This document shows, piece after piece, positions 1 to 5,422 of a stretch of 6,166 bases of DNA. The notes under the pieces are model-generated. The model was not told where the DNA came from and searched no databases. It saw only the letters and a program-made list of their open reading frames with translations. The translations under genes were made by a program, and so were the position numbers. Each line of letters opens with the position of its first letter. Positions within the stretch are counted from its first letter, which is position 1. The stretch is from Burkholderiaceae bacterium (GTDB lineage: Bacteria > Pseudomonadota > Gammaproteobacteria > Burkholderiales > Burkholderiaceae): positions 1 through 6,166 of the forward strand of contig JAGOEY010000067.1 in the NCBI GenBank assembly GCA_017997515.1, written 5' to 3'.

Positions 1-14
1 TTAATCAACGTTCT

Positions 15-49
15 TGCGCAGGGCATTACAAGTCTTGGCCCTTTGCGCA
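15..49. other. Imperfect inverted repeat in the leader upstream of tatA
   Basis: The arms TGCGCAGGGC (15-24) and GCCC-TT-TGCGCA (38-49) pair except for a two-base bulge, leaving a 13-nt loop. No T-run follows, so it does not look like a complete intrinsic terminator. It could be an intercistronic hairpin between an upstream gene outside the window and tatA, or part of the tatA leader. A TAAAAT at 52-57 resembles a -10 box, but I see no convincing -35 partner. Bases 1-84 contain no recognisable gene; a TAA at 2-4 might end an upstream gene, which cannot be tested here. Confidence 0.35.
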
Positions 50-84
50 TCTAAAATCACTTTCCATACATCAGGAGATATTCC

Positions 85-330
85 ATGGGTTCATTTTCCA
101 TTTGGCACTGGCTCATCGTGCTGCTCATCGTTGTGATGGTGTTTGGCACCAAGAAGCTCAAGAACATGGGCTCTGACCTGGGCGGCGCTGTCAAGGGCTT
201 CAAGGACGGCATGAAAGACGGCGGCGCCTCCGCTGACACACCAGCGGCTGCACCCGGCCAAGTCACCAACAGCACCACCGCTGCGGCTGAAAAAACGACC
301 ATCGACGTCGAAGCCAAGAGCCGTTCCTGA
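85..330 (+). CDS. tatA: TatA, pore-forming subunit of the twin-arginine translocase
   Basis: This 81-residue inner-membrane protein oligomerises to let folded proteins cross the membrane once TatBC has recruited a twin-arginine substrate. One transmembrane helix (about residues 5-20) is followed by the family hallmark FGTKKL (20-25) and an amphipathic helix with [11 protein letters not shown] (30-40), including F20 and F39. The remainder is an Ala/Thr-rich disordered tail. A polar residue, His8, occupies the position of Gln8 in Escherichia coli TatA. The start is well set: AGGAGA at 73-78 lies six bases before the ATG. It is the first gene of tatABC, 34 bp before tatB, and has the best ribosome-binding site of the three, in line with the known excess of TatA over TatB and TatC. 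Identification is from residue-level similarity to the E. coli protein. Confidence 0.97.
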   Translation: MGSFSIWHWLIVLLIVVMVFGTKKLKNMGSDLGGAVKGFKDGMKDGGASADTPAAAPGQVTNSTTAAAEKTTIDVEAKSRS

Positions 331-364
331 GTGCGGCAAACCTCTCTAGCCGCAGGGACTGCCT

Positions 365-832
365 GTGATTGATATCGGCATCACCAAGATGATGATGGTG
401 GGCGCGGTTGCGCTCATCGTCATCGGCCCGGAAAAACTGCCACGTGTCGCACGCACGGTGGGCATGCTGCTGGGCAAAGCACAGCGTTATGTGTCCGACG
501 TGAAAGCCGAGGTCAACCGCTCCATGGAGCTCGACGAGCTCAAGAAGATGAAGGACTCGGTGGAGAGTGCTGCGCGTGATGTCGAGCAGACCATCCACGC
601 CGAGGCCAGCGACTTCAGCAAGCAGTGGGACGAAGCCACTGGTGACACCACGCCGTCGTCCACGCTGGCCAGCGACTACAGCGTCACGCCGGTGTACCAG
701 CACCCCAAGAAAAACTGGCGGCTCAAACGCGGGGCCACACCACAGTGGTACAAAACACGCAACGGTGTGCGTACCAAGGCTTTGTCCGGTGCCGCCCGGG
801 TGGCCCGCTACCGCCCGGCCAAGCCCCGATAA
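365..832 (+). CDS. tatB: TatB, substrate-receptor subunit of the twin-arginine translocase
   Basis: TatB pairs with TatC to form the receptor for twin-arginine signal peptides. The 155-residue product has one N-terminal membrane helix (about 2-20), the conserved GPEKLP hinge (21-26), then a long charged amphipathic/coiled stretch (about 27-90). The tail is strongly basic (about 115-155, many Lys/Arg), which as I recall is usual in Burkholderiales and unlike the acidic tail of E. coli TatB. Residue 8 is Lys where E. coli has the functionally important Glu8. The start is GTG at 365: the alignment with MFDIG of E. coli begins exactly there, and AGGGA (354-358) sits six bases upstream. It is the second gene of the tat operon, 83 bp before tatC. 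TatA and TatB are homologous, but the GPEKLP motif, the length and the gene order make this TatB. Confidence 0.95.
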   Translation: MIDIGITKMMMVGAVALIVIGPEKLPRVARTVGMLLGKAQRYVSDVKAEVNRSMELDELKKMKDSVESAARDVEQTIHAEASDFSKQWDEATGDTTPSSTLASDYSVTPVYQHPKKNWRLKRGATPQWYKTRNGVRTKALSGAARVARYRPAKPR

Positions 833-850
833 TCCGCGTGAACACGTTCT

Positions 851-901
851 CAGGGCACCTGCCCTGTCAACCCCAACCCAAGGCATTCCGGGTGTGACCC
901 G
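851..901 (+). other. Two hairpins in the tatB-tatC intergenic leader
   Basis: In the 83-bp gap between tatB and tatC, CAGGGC-ACCT-GCCCTG (851-866) is a perfect 6-bp stem with a tetraloop. CGGGT-GTG-ACCCG (889-901) is a perfect 5-bp stem with a three-base loop. The second ends 14 bases before the tatC ATG, about where a ribosome-binding site would start. Neither is followed by a T-run, so they are not intrinsic terminators. They may affect mRNA stability or access to the tatC start; that role is inference. Confidence 0.45.
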
Positions 902-915
902 AAACAACCCCACCC

Positions 916-1713
916 ATGTCTGACCCTACTTCCAAAGACGACGAGCTCGCAGGCTCCGAACAGCCGTTCGTGCAGCACCTGATGGAGCTGCGCGACCGCA
1001 TGATCAAGGCGATCCTGGCGATCGGTGTGGCCGCTGCGTTTCTGTTCTTCTTCCCCGGTCCCGGCCCGCTGTACGACATGCTGGCCGCCCCGCTGATTGC
1101 ACACCTGCCCGCCAACGCCACCCTGATCGCCACCAACGTGGTGTCGCCGTTTGTGGTGCCGGTGAAGATTCTGTTCCTGGCTGCTTTTATGCTGGCGCTA
1201 CCGGTGGTGCTGTACCAGGTGTGGTCTTTTGTGGCGCCGGGCCTGTATGCCCACGAGAAGAAACTGGTGCTGCCACTGGTGATCTCCAGCACGCTGCTGT
1301 TTTTTGTCGGGGTTGCGTTTTCGTACTTCGTGGTGTTTGGCCAAGTGTTCTCTTTTATCCAGAGTTTTGCGCCCAAGTCGATCACTGCCGCACCTGACAT
1401 CGAGGAATACCTGAGCTTCGTCATCGGCATGTTCCTGGCCTTCGGCCTGGCATTTGAGGTGCCGATTGCCGTGATTTTGCTGGTGCGTATGGGGGTCGTC
1501 ACTGTGGCCCAGCTGCGCGAATTCCGCGGTTACTTCTGGGTTGCCGCCGCTGTGGGCACTGCGCTGGTTACACCGCCAGATGCGGGCTCTATGATCATGC
1601 TGCTGCTGGTGGTGGGCGGGTTGTACGAGGTGGGTATTGTGGCTGCGCAGATGTTTGTCAAACACACCAAGGCACCACCCGAAGAAGACACCACCGAAGT
1701 CGCTAAACCCTGA
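916..1713 (+). CDS. tatC: TatC, core receptor of the twin-arginine translocase
   Basis: TatC is the six-helix inner-membrane protein that binds the twin-arginine motif directly. The 265-residue product begins with a cytoplasmic segment containing the family motif HLMELRDRM (21-29). Membrane helices follow at about 30-46, 80-102, 117-142, 165-187, 203-217 and 224-246. The signature FVAPGLYAHE (105-114) places F105 and E114 at the positions of E. coli F94 and E103, both needed for signal recognition; E181 in FEVP matches E170. An in-frame TGA at 895-897 limits upstream extension, so ATG 916 is the natural start, although no Shine-Dalgarno sequence is visible before it. It is the last gene of tatABC, followed 40 bp later by the stem of a strong terminator. 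The acidic C-terminal tail is unremarkable. Confidence 0.98.
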   Translation: MSDPTSKDDELAGSEQPFVQHLMELRDRMIKAILAIGVAAAFLFFFPGPGPLYDMLAAPLIAHLPANATLIATNVVSPFVVPVKILFLAAFMLALPVVLYQVWSFVAPGLYAHEKKLVLPLVISSTLLFFVGVAFSYFVVFGQVFSFIQSFAPKSITAAPDIEEYLSFVIGMFLAFGLAFEVPIAVILLVRMGVVTVAQLREFRGYFWVAAAVGTALVTPPDAGSMIMLLLVVGGLYEVGIVAAQMFVKHTKAPPEEDTTEVAKP

Positions 1714-1724
1714 GTTTAAGCATC

Positions 1725-1782
1725 AAATAGGCCTCTAGCGCCCATTGGAACTACGCCCCATGCTATTGAATAAATAGCATGG
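1725..1782 (+). repeat. Short palindromic repeat, copy A, between tatC and the protease gene
   Basis: This 58-bp element aligns without gaps to bases 3541-3598 at 39 of 58 positions. Identity is concentrated at the ends: AAATNGGCCT at the left and GCTAT-N7-ATAGCATGG at the right, with a diverged middle of unchanged length. From memory, repeats with this layout (AAAT-GGCCTCTAGCGC, then a GCTAT/ATAGC palindrome) are very numerous in Comamonadaceae; this was not checked. In this copy the terminal palindrome is enlarged into the terminator stem listed separately. It begins 12 bp after the tatC stop codon. Confidence 0.7.
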
Positions 1783-1797
1783 GGCGTTTTTGTTTTT
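1753..1797 (+). terminator. Rho-independent terminator of tatABC
   Basis: A perfect 15-bp stem (1753-1767 with 1773-1787) closes a five-base loop GAATA, and is followed by TTTTTGTTTTT (1787-1797). The direction of the T-run shows that it serves the plus strand, ending tatABC 40 bp after the tatC stop codon. Read from the minus strand it lacks a T-run, so it should not efficiently stop transcription arriving from the convergent protease gene, although it would also form a hairpin there. Its inner core, GCTAT/ATAGC, is the right end of repeat copy A. Confidence 0.92.
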
Positions 1798-1820
1798 GAT
1801 AGAGGGGCTTGGAGGGGGGC

Positions 1821-2966
1821 TTATTGCTGCCGGTTCGACCGGGGTTTGGGCCGCAGGCCGGGTGTGACCTGCACATCCAGCGCATTGTCGCGGCGCAGCA
1901 GGCTGAAGGTGGCGGGGGTTCCCGGCTTGAGCGCGGCCACGCTGGACAGCAGCTCTTGTACATTGGCAATGGTTTTGTCGCCCACCTTGGTAATCACGTC
2001 GCCGGGGCGGATGCCGGCCAGTGCGGCGGGGGCGTTCTGCAGCACACCGGTGATGATGACACCCGATGACGATTTGACGCCAAAGGTCTCGGCCAGCTCG
2101 GGCGACAGGTCGTTGGGCTCCACACCCACCCAGCCGCGTTTGACTTCACCATCCGTCACGATGCCTTCCAGCACCAGCTTGGCGGTGGACACCGGAATGG
2201 CAAAACCGATACCCATGCTGCCGCCAGAGCGCGAGTAAATCGCGGTGTTGATACCCTGCAGGTGGCCGTTTACGTCCACCAGTGCACCACCCGAATTGCC
2301 GGGGTTGATGGCCGCATCGGTCTGGATGAAGTTCTCGAAGGTGTTGATGCCCAGCTGGTTGCGCCCCAGCGCGCTCACGATGCCGCTGGTGACGGTTTGC
2401 CCCACACCAAACGGGTTGCCAATGGCCAGCACCTGGTCGCCCACCTGCAGTGCGTCGGAGTTGCCCAGCACGATGACCGGGAGTTTGTCCAGGTCGATCT
2501 TGAGGATGGCGAGGTCCGTTTCGGGGTCGGTGCCAATTACCTTGGCGCGGGCGTGGCGGCTGTCGTTCAGCACCACGTCGATGTCGTCCGCGCCTTCCAC
2601 CACGTGGTTGTTGGTCAGGATGTAGCCGTCGGCGCTGATGATCACACCACTGCCCAGCCCGGCCTGGGGCTGGTTGCCCTGTTCACCAAAGAAAAACTGG
2701 AACCACGGGTCGTCCGAACGCGGCCCGCGCCGGGCAGCCGTGCTGGTGTTGATGCTGACCACGGCAGGAGACGCCCGTTTGGCCGCACCGCTGTAGCTAC
2801 CCGGCATGGGCGTGCCCGCAGGCGCGGCAGGGGCCTCGATCAGCGCGATGGCACTGCTCAGCGAGGGCCGCCGGTTCATCCACTCCGGCTTGAGTGTGGC
2901 AACCACAAAATAAACAGCCACCAGAAGGGTGACGGTTTGCGCAAACAACAACCAGAGGCGTTTCAT
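1821..2966 (-). CDS. Membrane-anchored HtrA-type serine protease with one PDZ domain (DegS/DegQ-like)
   Basis: This 381-residue envelope protease belongs to peptidase family S1C, which degrades or processes misfolded periplasmic proteins. Residues 5-24 form an uncleaved-looking membrane anchor and 25-60 a Pro/Ala-rich linker. The trypsin-like domain spans about 61-270 with the full triad: His121 (TNNHVVEG), Asp151 (PETDLAIL) and Ser225 (GNSGGAL). One PDZ domain follows at about 278-368, and the end is basic. A membrane anchor plus a single PDZ resembles DegS, the sensor that starts sigma-E signalling in E. coli, rather than soluble two-PDZ DegP/DegQ. Function as a DegS is not proven, since no rse or mucB gene is nearby and beta-proteobacterial members are often labelled simply Do/DegQ-like. 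It is convergent with tatC and divergent from the Nif3 gene. The ATG at 2966 gives a sensible anchor start, but no clear ribosome-binding site precedes it. Confidence 0.93.
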   Translation of the reverse strand: MKRLWLLFAQTVTLLVAVYFVVATLKPEWMNRRPSLSSAIALIEAPAAPAGTPMPGSYSGAAKRASPAVVSINTSTAARRGPRSDDPWFQFFFGEQGNQPQAGLGSGVIISADGYILTNNHVVEGADDIDVVLNDSRHARAKVIGTDPETDLAILKIDLDKLPVIVLGNSDALQVGDQVLAIGNPFGVGQTVTSGIVSALGRNQLGINTFENFIQTDAAINPGNSGGALVDVNGHLQGINTAIYSRSGGSMGIGFAIPVSTAKLVLEGIVTDGEVKRGWVGVEPNDLSPELAETFGVKSSSGVIITGVLQNAPAALAGIRPGDVITKVGDKTIANVQELLSSVAALKPGTPATFSLLRRDNALDVQVTPGLRPKPRSNRQQ

Positions 2967-2987
2967 GAAAATCGGGGTGGAGTGGCT

Positions 2988-3014
2988 GGGGCCCGGCGGG
3001 GCAGGGGCGGAGGG
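2988..3014 (+). other. G-quadruplex-type G-rich tract in the divergent gap
   Basis: Four G-runs, GGGG 2988-2991, GGGG 2998-3001, GGGG 3004-3007 and GGG 3012-3014, are separated by loops of 6, 2 and 4 bases and fit the G3+N1-7 quadruplex pattern. A fifth run lies at 2974-2977. The G-rich strand is the template strand for the protease gene, so the protease mRNA leader would be C-rich. Structure formation is not shown by sequence alone. Confidence 0.4.
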
Positions 3015-3028
3015 CTATTCTCCCAGAT

Positions 3029-3044
3029 GTGCAGGCGCTTGCAC
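3029..3044. promoter_or_regulatory. 16-bp dyad, candidate operator between divergent genes
   Basis: GTGCAGGCGCTTGCAC is a palindrome at 14 of 16 positions (one mismatched pair, G34 with T39). It lies in the 113-bp gap between the start codons of the HtrA-type protease and the Nif3 gene, 36 bp before the latter. The size and symmetry suit a dimeric regulator. I do not recognise the motif as the site of a named regulator, so its function is open. Confidence 0.35.
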
Positions 3045-3046
3045 CG

Positions 3047-3073
3047 TGAACACCTTGTGATGCCTGAGACAAT
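3047..3073 (+). promoter_or_regulatory. Possible promoter of the Nif3-pdxA pair
   Basis: GACAAT at 3068-3073 resembles a -10 box and TGAACA (3047-3052) a weak -35, at a short 15-bp spacing. Transcription would start close to the ATG at 3080, giving an almost leaderless message, which would explain the lack of a Shine-Dalgarno sequence there. The match is weak and this remains tentative. Confidence 0.28.
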
Positions 3074-3079
3074 CAACCC

Positions 3080-3832
3080 ATGCCCATGACCACCCGAGAC
3101 ACTTTGCTGCAGGCCTTCGACACCCTGCTGCAGCCCGCCCGCTTCAAGGACTACGGCCCCAACGGCCTGCAGGTCGAGGGGCGCAACGAGATCACCACCA
3201 TCGTGTCAGGCGTCACAGCCAGCCGCGCGTTGATCGAAGCCGCCATTGCGGCAAACGCCGATGCGATTTTTGTGCACCACGGCTTGTTCTGGCGCGGGCA
3301 AAGCGGCACTGTGACGGGCTGGATGAAGCAGCGCCTGCAGCTGCTGCTGGCCCACGACATCAACCTGTTTGCCTACCATCTGCCGTTGGACGCGCACCCG
3401 GAGTGGGGCAACAACGCCCAGCTGGGTGTGCAGCTGGGTCTGGTGGCCGAGAGCCACTTTGGTGAGCAGGAGCTGGGTTGCATGGGGGTGGCAGCCTTTG
3501 CCAACGCGGCGCAGCTCGCCCAGCATGTGGAATCAGTGCTAAATCGGCCTGTAACGCTTGTTCAGAATGCGCAGACAGCTATAAAAAAAATAGCATGGTG
3601 CACCGGCGGCGCGCAAGGCTACTTCGAGGCAGCCATTGCTGCCGGGGCCGATGCCTTTGTCACTGGCGAAATCTCGGAGCCCCAGGCCCACTACGCGCGC
3701 GAGATGGGTGTGGCCTACCTGGCCTGCGGGCACCACGCCACCGAGCGGTATGGCGCACCGGCCGTGGCGGCCCATGTGGCGGCGCAGCTGGGCTTGGCGC
3801 ATGTGTTTATCGACGTGGACAACCCGGCATGA
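3080..3832 (+). CDS. Nif3/YbgI-family dinuclear metal-centre protein
   Basis: This 250-residue protein belongs to the Nif3/YbgI family (GTP cyclohydrolase 1 type 2-like fold), which forms toroidal hexamers with a two-metal site; the cellular reaction is not firmly established. It aligns with E. coli YbgI almost end to end, with motifs DYGPNGLQVEG (24-34), FVHHG (64-68), LPLDAH (101-106), AWCTGG (172-177) and GHHATER (217-223). Metal ligands expected from YbgI are present: His66, His67, Asp104, His218 and Glu222. Residues 155-173 are encoded by a copy of a 58-bp palindromic repeat, with A/T-rich codons (CTA, GTA, ATA, AAA) unlike the rest, yet without a length change of more than about one residue compared with YbgI. 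The start may be ATG 3080 or ATG 3086; neither has a clear ribosome-binding site. The stop overlaps the pdxA start (ATGA), so the two are probably translated together. Confidence 0.95.
   Translation: MPMTTRDTLLQAFDTLLQPARFKDYGPNGLQVEGRNEITTIVSGVTASRALIEAAIAANADAIFVHHGLFWRGQSGTVTGWMKQRLQLLLAHDINLFAYHLPLDAHPEWGNNAQLGVQLGLVAESHFGEQELGCMGVAAFANAAQLAQHVESVLNRPVTLVQNAQTAIKKIAWCTGGAQGYFEAAIAAGADAFVTGEISEPQAHYAREMGVAYLACGHHATERYGAPAVAAHVAAQLGLAHVFIDVDNPA
3541..3598 (+). repeat. Short palindromic repeat, copy B, inside the Nif3-family gene
   Basis: This copy is ungapped against bases 1725-1782 (39 of 58 identical; the last eight bases TAGCATGG and nine of the first ten match). It runs from the third base of codon 154 to the end of codon 173 and is read in frame. 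The palindrome GCTAT (3578-3582) and ATAGC (3590-3594) brackets a loop of seven A. There is no terminator-like extension of the stem and no T-run. The segment it encodes is a variable stretch in the family, just before the conserved CTGG motif. Confidence 0.72.
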
Positions 3833-4887
3833 AGCCCGTGCTGCGCCCCATCGCCATCACCCTGGGTGATCCGGCAGGTATTGGCCCCGAGACCATTGCC
3901 AAGGCGTTTCGTGATACGCCGGACGCCACCGCAGGCTGTTTTGTGGTGGGTGATGTGGGTGTGATGCGCCGGGCTGTGGGGTATGCCACCGGTGCAGGCC
4001 AGGTTGCGCTGCCGGTGGCGCAGATCACCTCACCTGCCGAGGTCGCCACACTGCCGCCGCGCTGTATGGCAGTGCTGCAAATCCATGAAGAAACCGCCCC
4101 GGTGCTGCCGATGGGGCAGGTGAGTGGTGTAGCCGGGCGTTTGGCAGGCGACTGCGTGGTGTGGGCCGCGCGTGCGGCGCTGCGTGGCGACGTTGCGGCG
4201 CTGGTGACGGCCCCGCTGCACAAGGAGGCGCTGTCAGCCGCAGGTGCGCCGTACGACGCCTACCCGGGCCACACCGAGCTGTTGCAGGCCGAGGCCGCTG
4301 CTTTTTTGGGCCGTCCGGTGGCGCAGGTGCCGGTGCGCATGATGCTAGCCAATAACGAGCTGCGCACCGTGCTGGTCAGCATCCACATGTCGCTGCGCCA
4401 TGCCATTGAAGCGGTCACTTTCGACAATGTGCTGCAAACCCTGCGTATCACCCATGACGCCCTGCTGCGCACGCTGGGCCAACCGCCACGTATCGGTGTG
4501 GCGGGGCTGAACCCGCATGCGGGGGAGGGTGGGTTGTTTGGCAGCGAGGAACTGGAGACCATTATCCCGGCCATCGCCGCAGCGAAGGCCGAGGGGCTGG
4601 ACGTGGTCGGCCCGTTTGCGCCCGACACAATCTTCATGCGCGCCCGCGCACCCCATGCCGGCGAGCGGGGTGAATTCGACGTGGTGGTGGCGATGTACCA
4701 CGACCAGGGCCTGATCCCGGTGAAATACCTGGGGGTGGAGCAGGGCGTCAACGTAACCCTGGGTCTGCCGCTGGTGCGCACCAGTCCGGACCATGGTACG
4801 GCGTTTGACATTGCCGGAACCGGAAAGGCGGATGCGTCCAGCCTGTTGGCGGCGATCCGGATGGCGCGGCAGCTTTGTGGCGGGTGA
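3829..4887 (+). CDS. pdxA: 4-hydroxythreonine-4-phosphate dehydrogenase (PdxA)
   Basis: PdxA oxidises 4-phosphohydroxy-L-threonine with NAD(P); the product enters pyridoxine 5'-phosphate synthesis with PdxJ. The 352-residue protein starts with ITLGDPAGIGPE (10-21). It has GHTE (147-150, substrate contact) and the three metal ligands His186 (SIHMSLR), His230 (LNPHAGEGG) and His291 (MYHDQGL), matching E. coli His166, His211 and His266, then the dimer/NAD region TSPDHGTAFDIAG (318-330). It is some 20 residues longer than E. coli PdxA, including about eight residues between GHTE and His186. The start at 3829 is set by the ITLGDPAGIGPE alignment and overlaps the Nif3 stop as ATGA, indicating coupled translation; the frame is open further upstream, but that part is only the shadow of Nif3. 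In many proteobacteria pdxA lies with surA and rsmA; here it does not. A PdxA2-type sugar-acid enzyme is a less likely alternative. Confidence 0.93.
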   Translation: MKPVLRPIAITLGDPAGIGPETIAKAFRDTPDATAGCFVVGDVGVMRRAVGYATGAGQVALPVAQITSPAEVATLPPRCMAVLQIHEETAPVLPMGQVSGVAGRLAGDCVVWAARAALRGDVAALVTAPLHKEALSAAGAPYDAYPGHTELLQAEAAAFLGRPVAQVPVRMMLANNELRTVLVSIHMSLRHAIEAVTFDNVLQTLRITHDALLRTLGQPPRIGVAGLNPHAGEGGLFGSEELETIIPAIAAAKAEGLDVVGPFAPDTIFMRARAPHAGERGEFDVVVAMYHDQGLIPVKYLGVEQGVNVTLGLPLVRTSPDHGTAFDIAGTGKADASSLLAAIRMARQLCGG

Positions 4888-4915
4888 GCCCCGCCTTCTT
4901 GCGTTTTATTTTTTG
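4879..4915 (+). terminator. Rho-independent terminator overlapping the pdxA stop codon
   Basis: GGCGGG (4879-4884) pairs with CCCGCC (4890-4895) around the loop TGAGC, which contains the pdxA stop codon TGA. A T-rich run with several interruptions (4896-4915, ending in ATTTTTT) follows and extends into the last codons of mscL on the other strand. Its orientation suits the plus strand, so it should end the Nif3-pdxA message. The six-bp all-G/C stem is short, and the tail is interrupted by GCG. No T-run follows the same hairpin on the minus strand. Confidence 0.7.
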
Positions 4916-5331
4916 AGGCTGTCGCGGATTTCACGCAGCAGGGCGATGTCTTCCGGGGTTTCGGCAGGGGCTGCCACCACGGGCTGCTCACGTTTCAGGC
5001 GGTTGATCTGTTTGACCATCAGGAAAATGATGAAGGCCAAGATCAGGAAGTTGATGGCCACGGTCAGGAAGCTGCCGTATGCCAGCACCGGTACACCCGC
5101 CTTGCGCAGCTCGACCAGGGTTTCGGTGGTGCCTGGCGGGATTTTGGCCAGTGGCAGGTACCAGTTGCTGAAATCCAGCCGGCCAAACACCATACTTACG
5201 ACGGGCATGATCAGGTCAGTCACCACCGAATCCACGATCTTGCCGAATGCGCCGCCGATGATCACACCCACAGCCAAGTCGATCACATTGCCTTTGACGG
5301 CAAACTCCTTGAATTCACTGACCATTCCCAT
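4906..5331 (-). CDS. mscL: Large-conductance mechanosensitive channel MscL
   Basis: MscL is a homopentameric inner-membrane channel that opens under membrane tension and releases solutes during hypo-osmotic shock. The 141-residue product keeps the amphipathic N-terminus ([10 protein letters not shown], 5-14), TM1 with the gate [18 protein letters not shown] (15-32; Leu19, Gly22 and Val23 as in E. coli), a periplasmic loop (about 50-77), TM2 (about 78-105), the basic KQINRLKRE (107-115) and the C-terminal bundle helix ending [13 protein letters not shown] chose ATG 5331 because AAGAGG lies eight bases upstream and because numbering then coincides exactly with E. coli MscL through TM1. A GTG three codons earlier (5340) overlaps that ribosome-binding site, and a second ATG at 5325 is possible. 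It is convergent with pdxA and divergent from petA. A possible promoter (TTTCAC/CATACT, minus strand, 5396-5367) is weak. Confidence 0.96.
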   Translation of the reverse strand: MGMVSEFKEFAVKGNVIDLAVGVIIGGAFGKIVDSVVTDLIMPVVSMVFGRLDFSNWYLPLAKIPPGTTETLVELRKAGVPVLAYGSFLTVAINFLILAFIIFLMVKQINRLKREQPVVAAPAETPEDIALLREIRDSLKK

Positions 5332-5336
5332 ATCTA

Positions 5337-5345
5337 CCACCTCTT
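5337..5345 (-). promoter_or_regulatory. Ribosome-binding site that fixes the mscL start
   Basis: Read on the minus strand, AAGAGGTGG (5345 down to 5337) contains the Shine-Dalgarno core AAGAGG, eight bases before ATG 5331. The in-frame GTG at 5340 lies inside this site and is therefore an unlikely start. Confidence 0.7.
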
Positions 5346-5422
5346 GAAGTTTTTTGAACGACGCAGAGTATGGCTGAGAAACTCCACCGTGTGAAATGGT
5401 GGGTGGATGGGGCGTTTCAGCG

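Noticed and set aside
263..913. Long minus-strand open frame (216 codons) across tatB
   Set aside because: It lies antisense to clearly coding tatA, tatB and the tatC leader, has a low-complexity His/Arg-rich translation and no recognisable domain.
1714..1820. Bidirectional terminator serving the protease gene as well
   Set aside because: On the minus strand the stem is followed by AGTTCCAATG with no T-run, so only the plus-strand direction is supported.
2262..3089. Long plus-strand open frame (275 codons) opposite the HtrA-type protease
   Set aside because: The minus strand encodes an intact catalytic triad and PDZ domain. The plus-strand translation resembles no family and is a by-product of high GC content.
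1725..3598. CRISPR array or transposon ends formed by the two repeat copies
   Set aside because: There are only two diverged direct copies about 1.8 kb apart, enclosing a normal protease gene and half of the Nif3 gene, with no spacers, transposase or target duplications.
3478..3828. Upstream extension of the pdxA frame
   Set aside because: Conserved PdxA sequence begins at 3829 and the upstream part is the out-of-frame shadow of the Nif3 gene. It is considered only as a possible frameshift product in the findings.
5332..5340. GTG start for mscL at 5340
   Set aside because: The GTG lies within the ribosome-binding site AAGAGGTGG. ATG 5331 has ideal spacing and gives the same numbering as E. 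coli MscL.
5384..5402. Hairpin CCACC/GGTGG in the mscL-petA gap as a terminator or operator
   Set aside because: It has a five-bp stem with a nine-base loop and no T-run. It lies between two divergent starts and is too weak to call.
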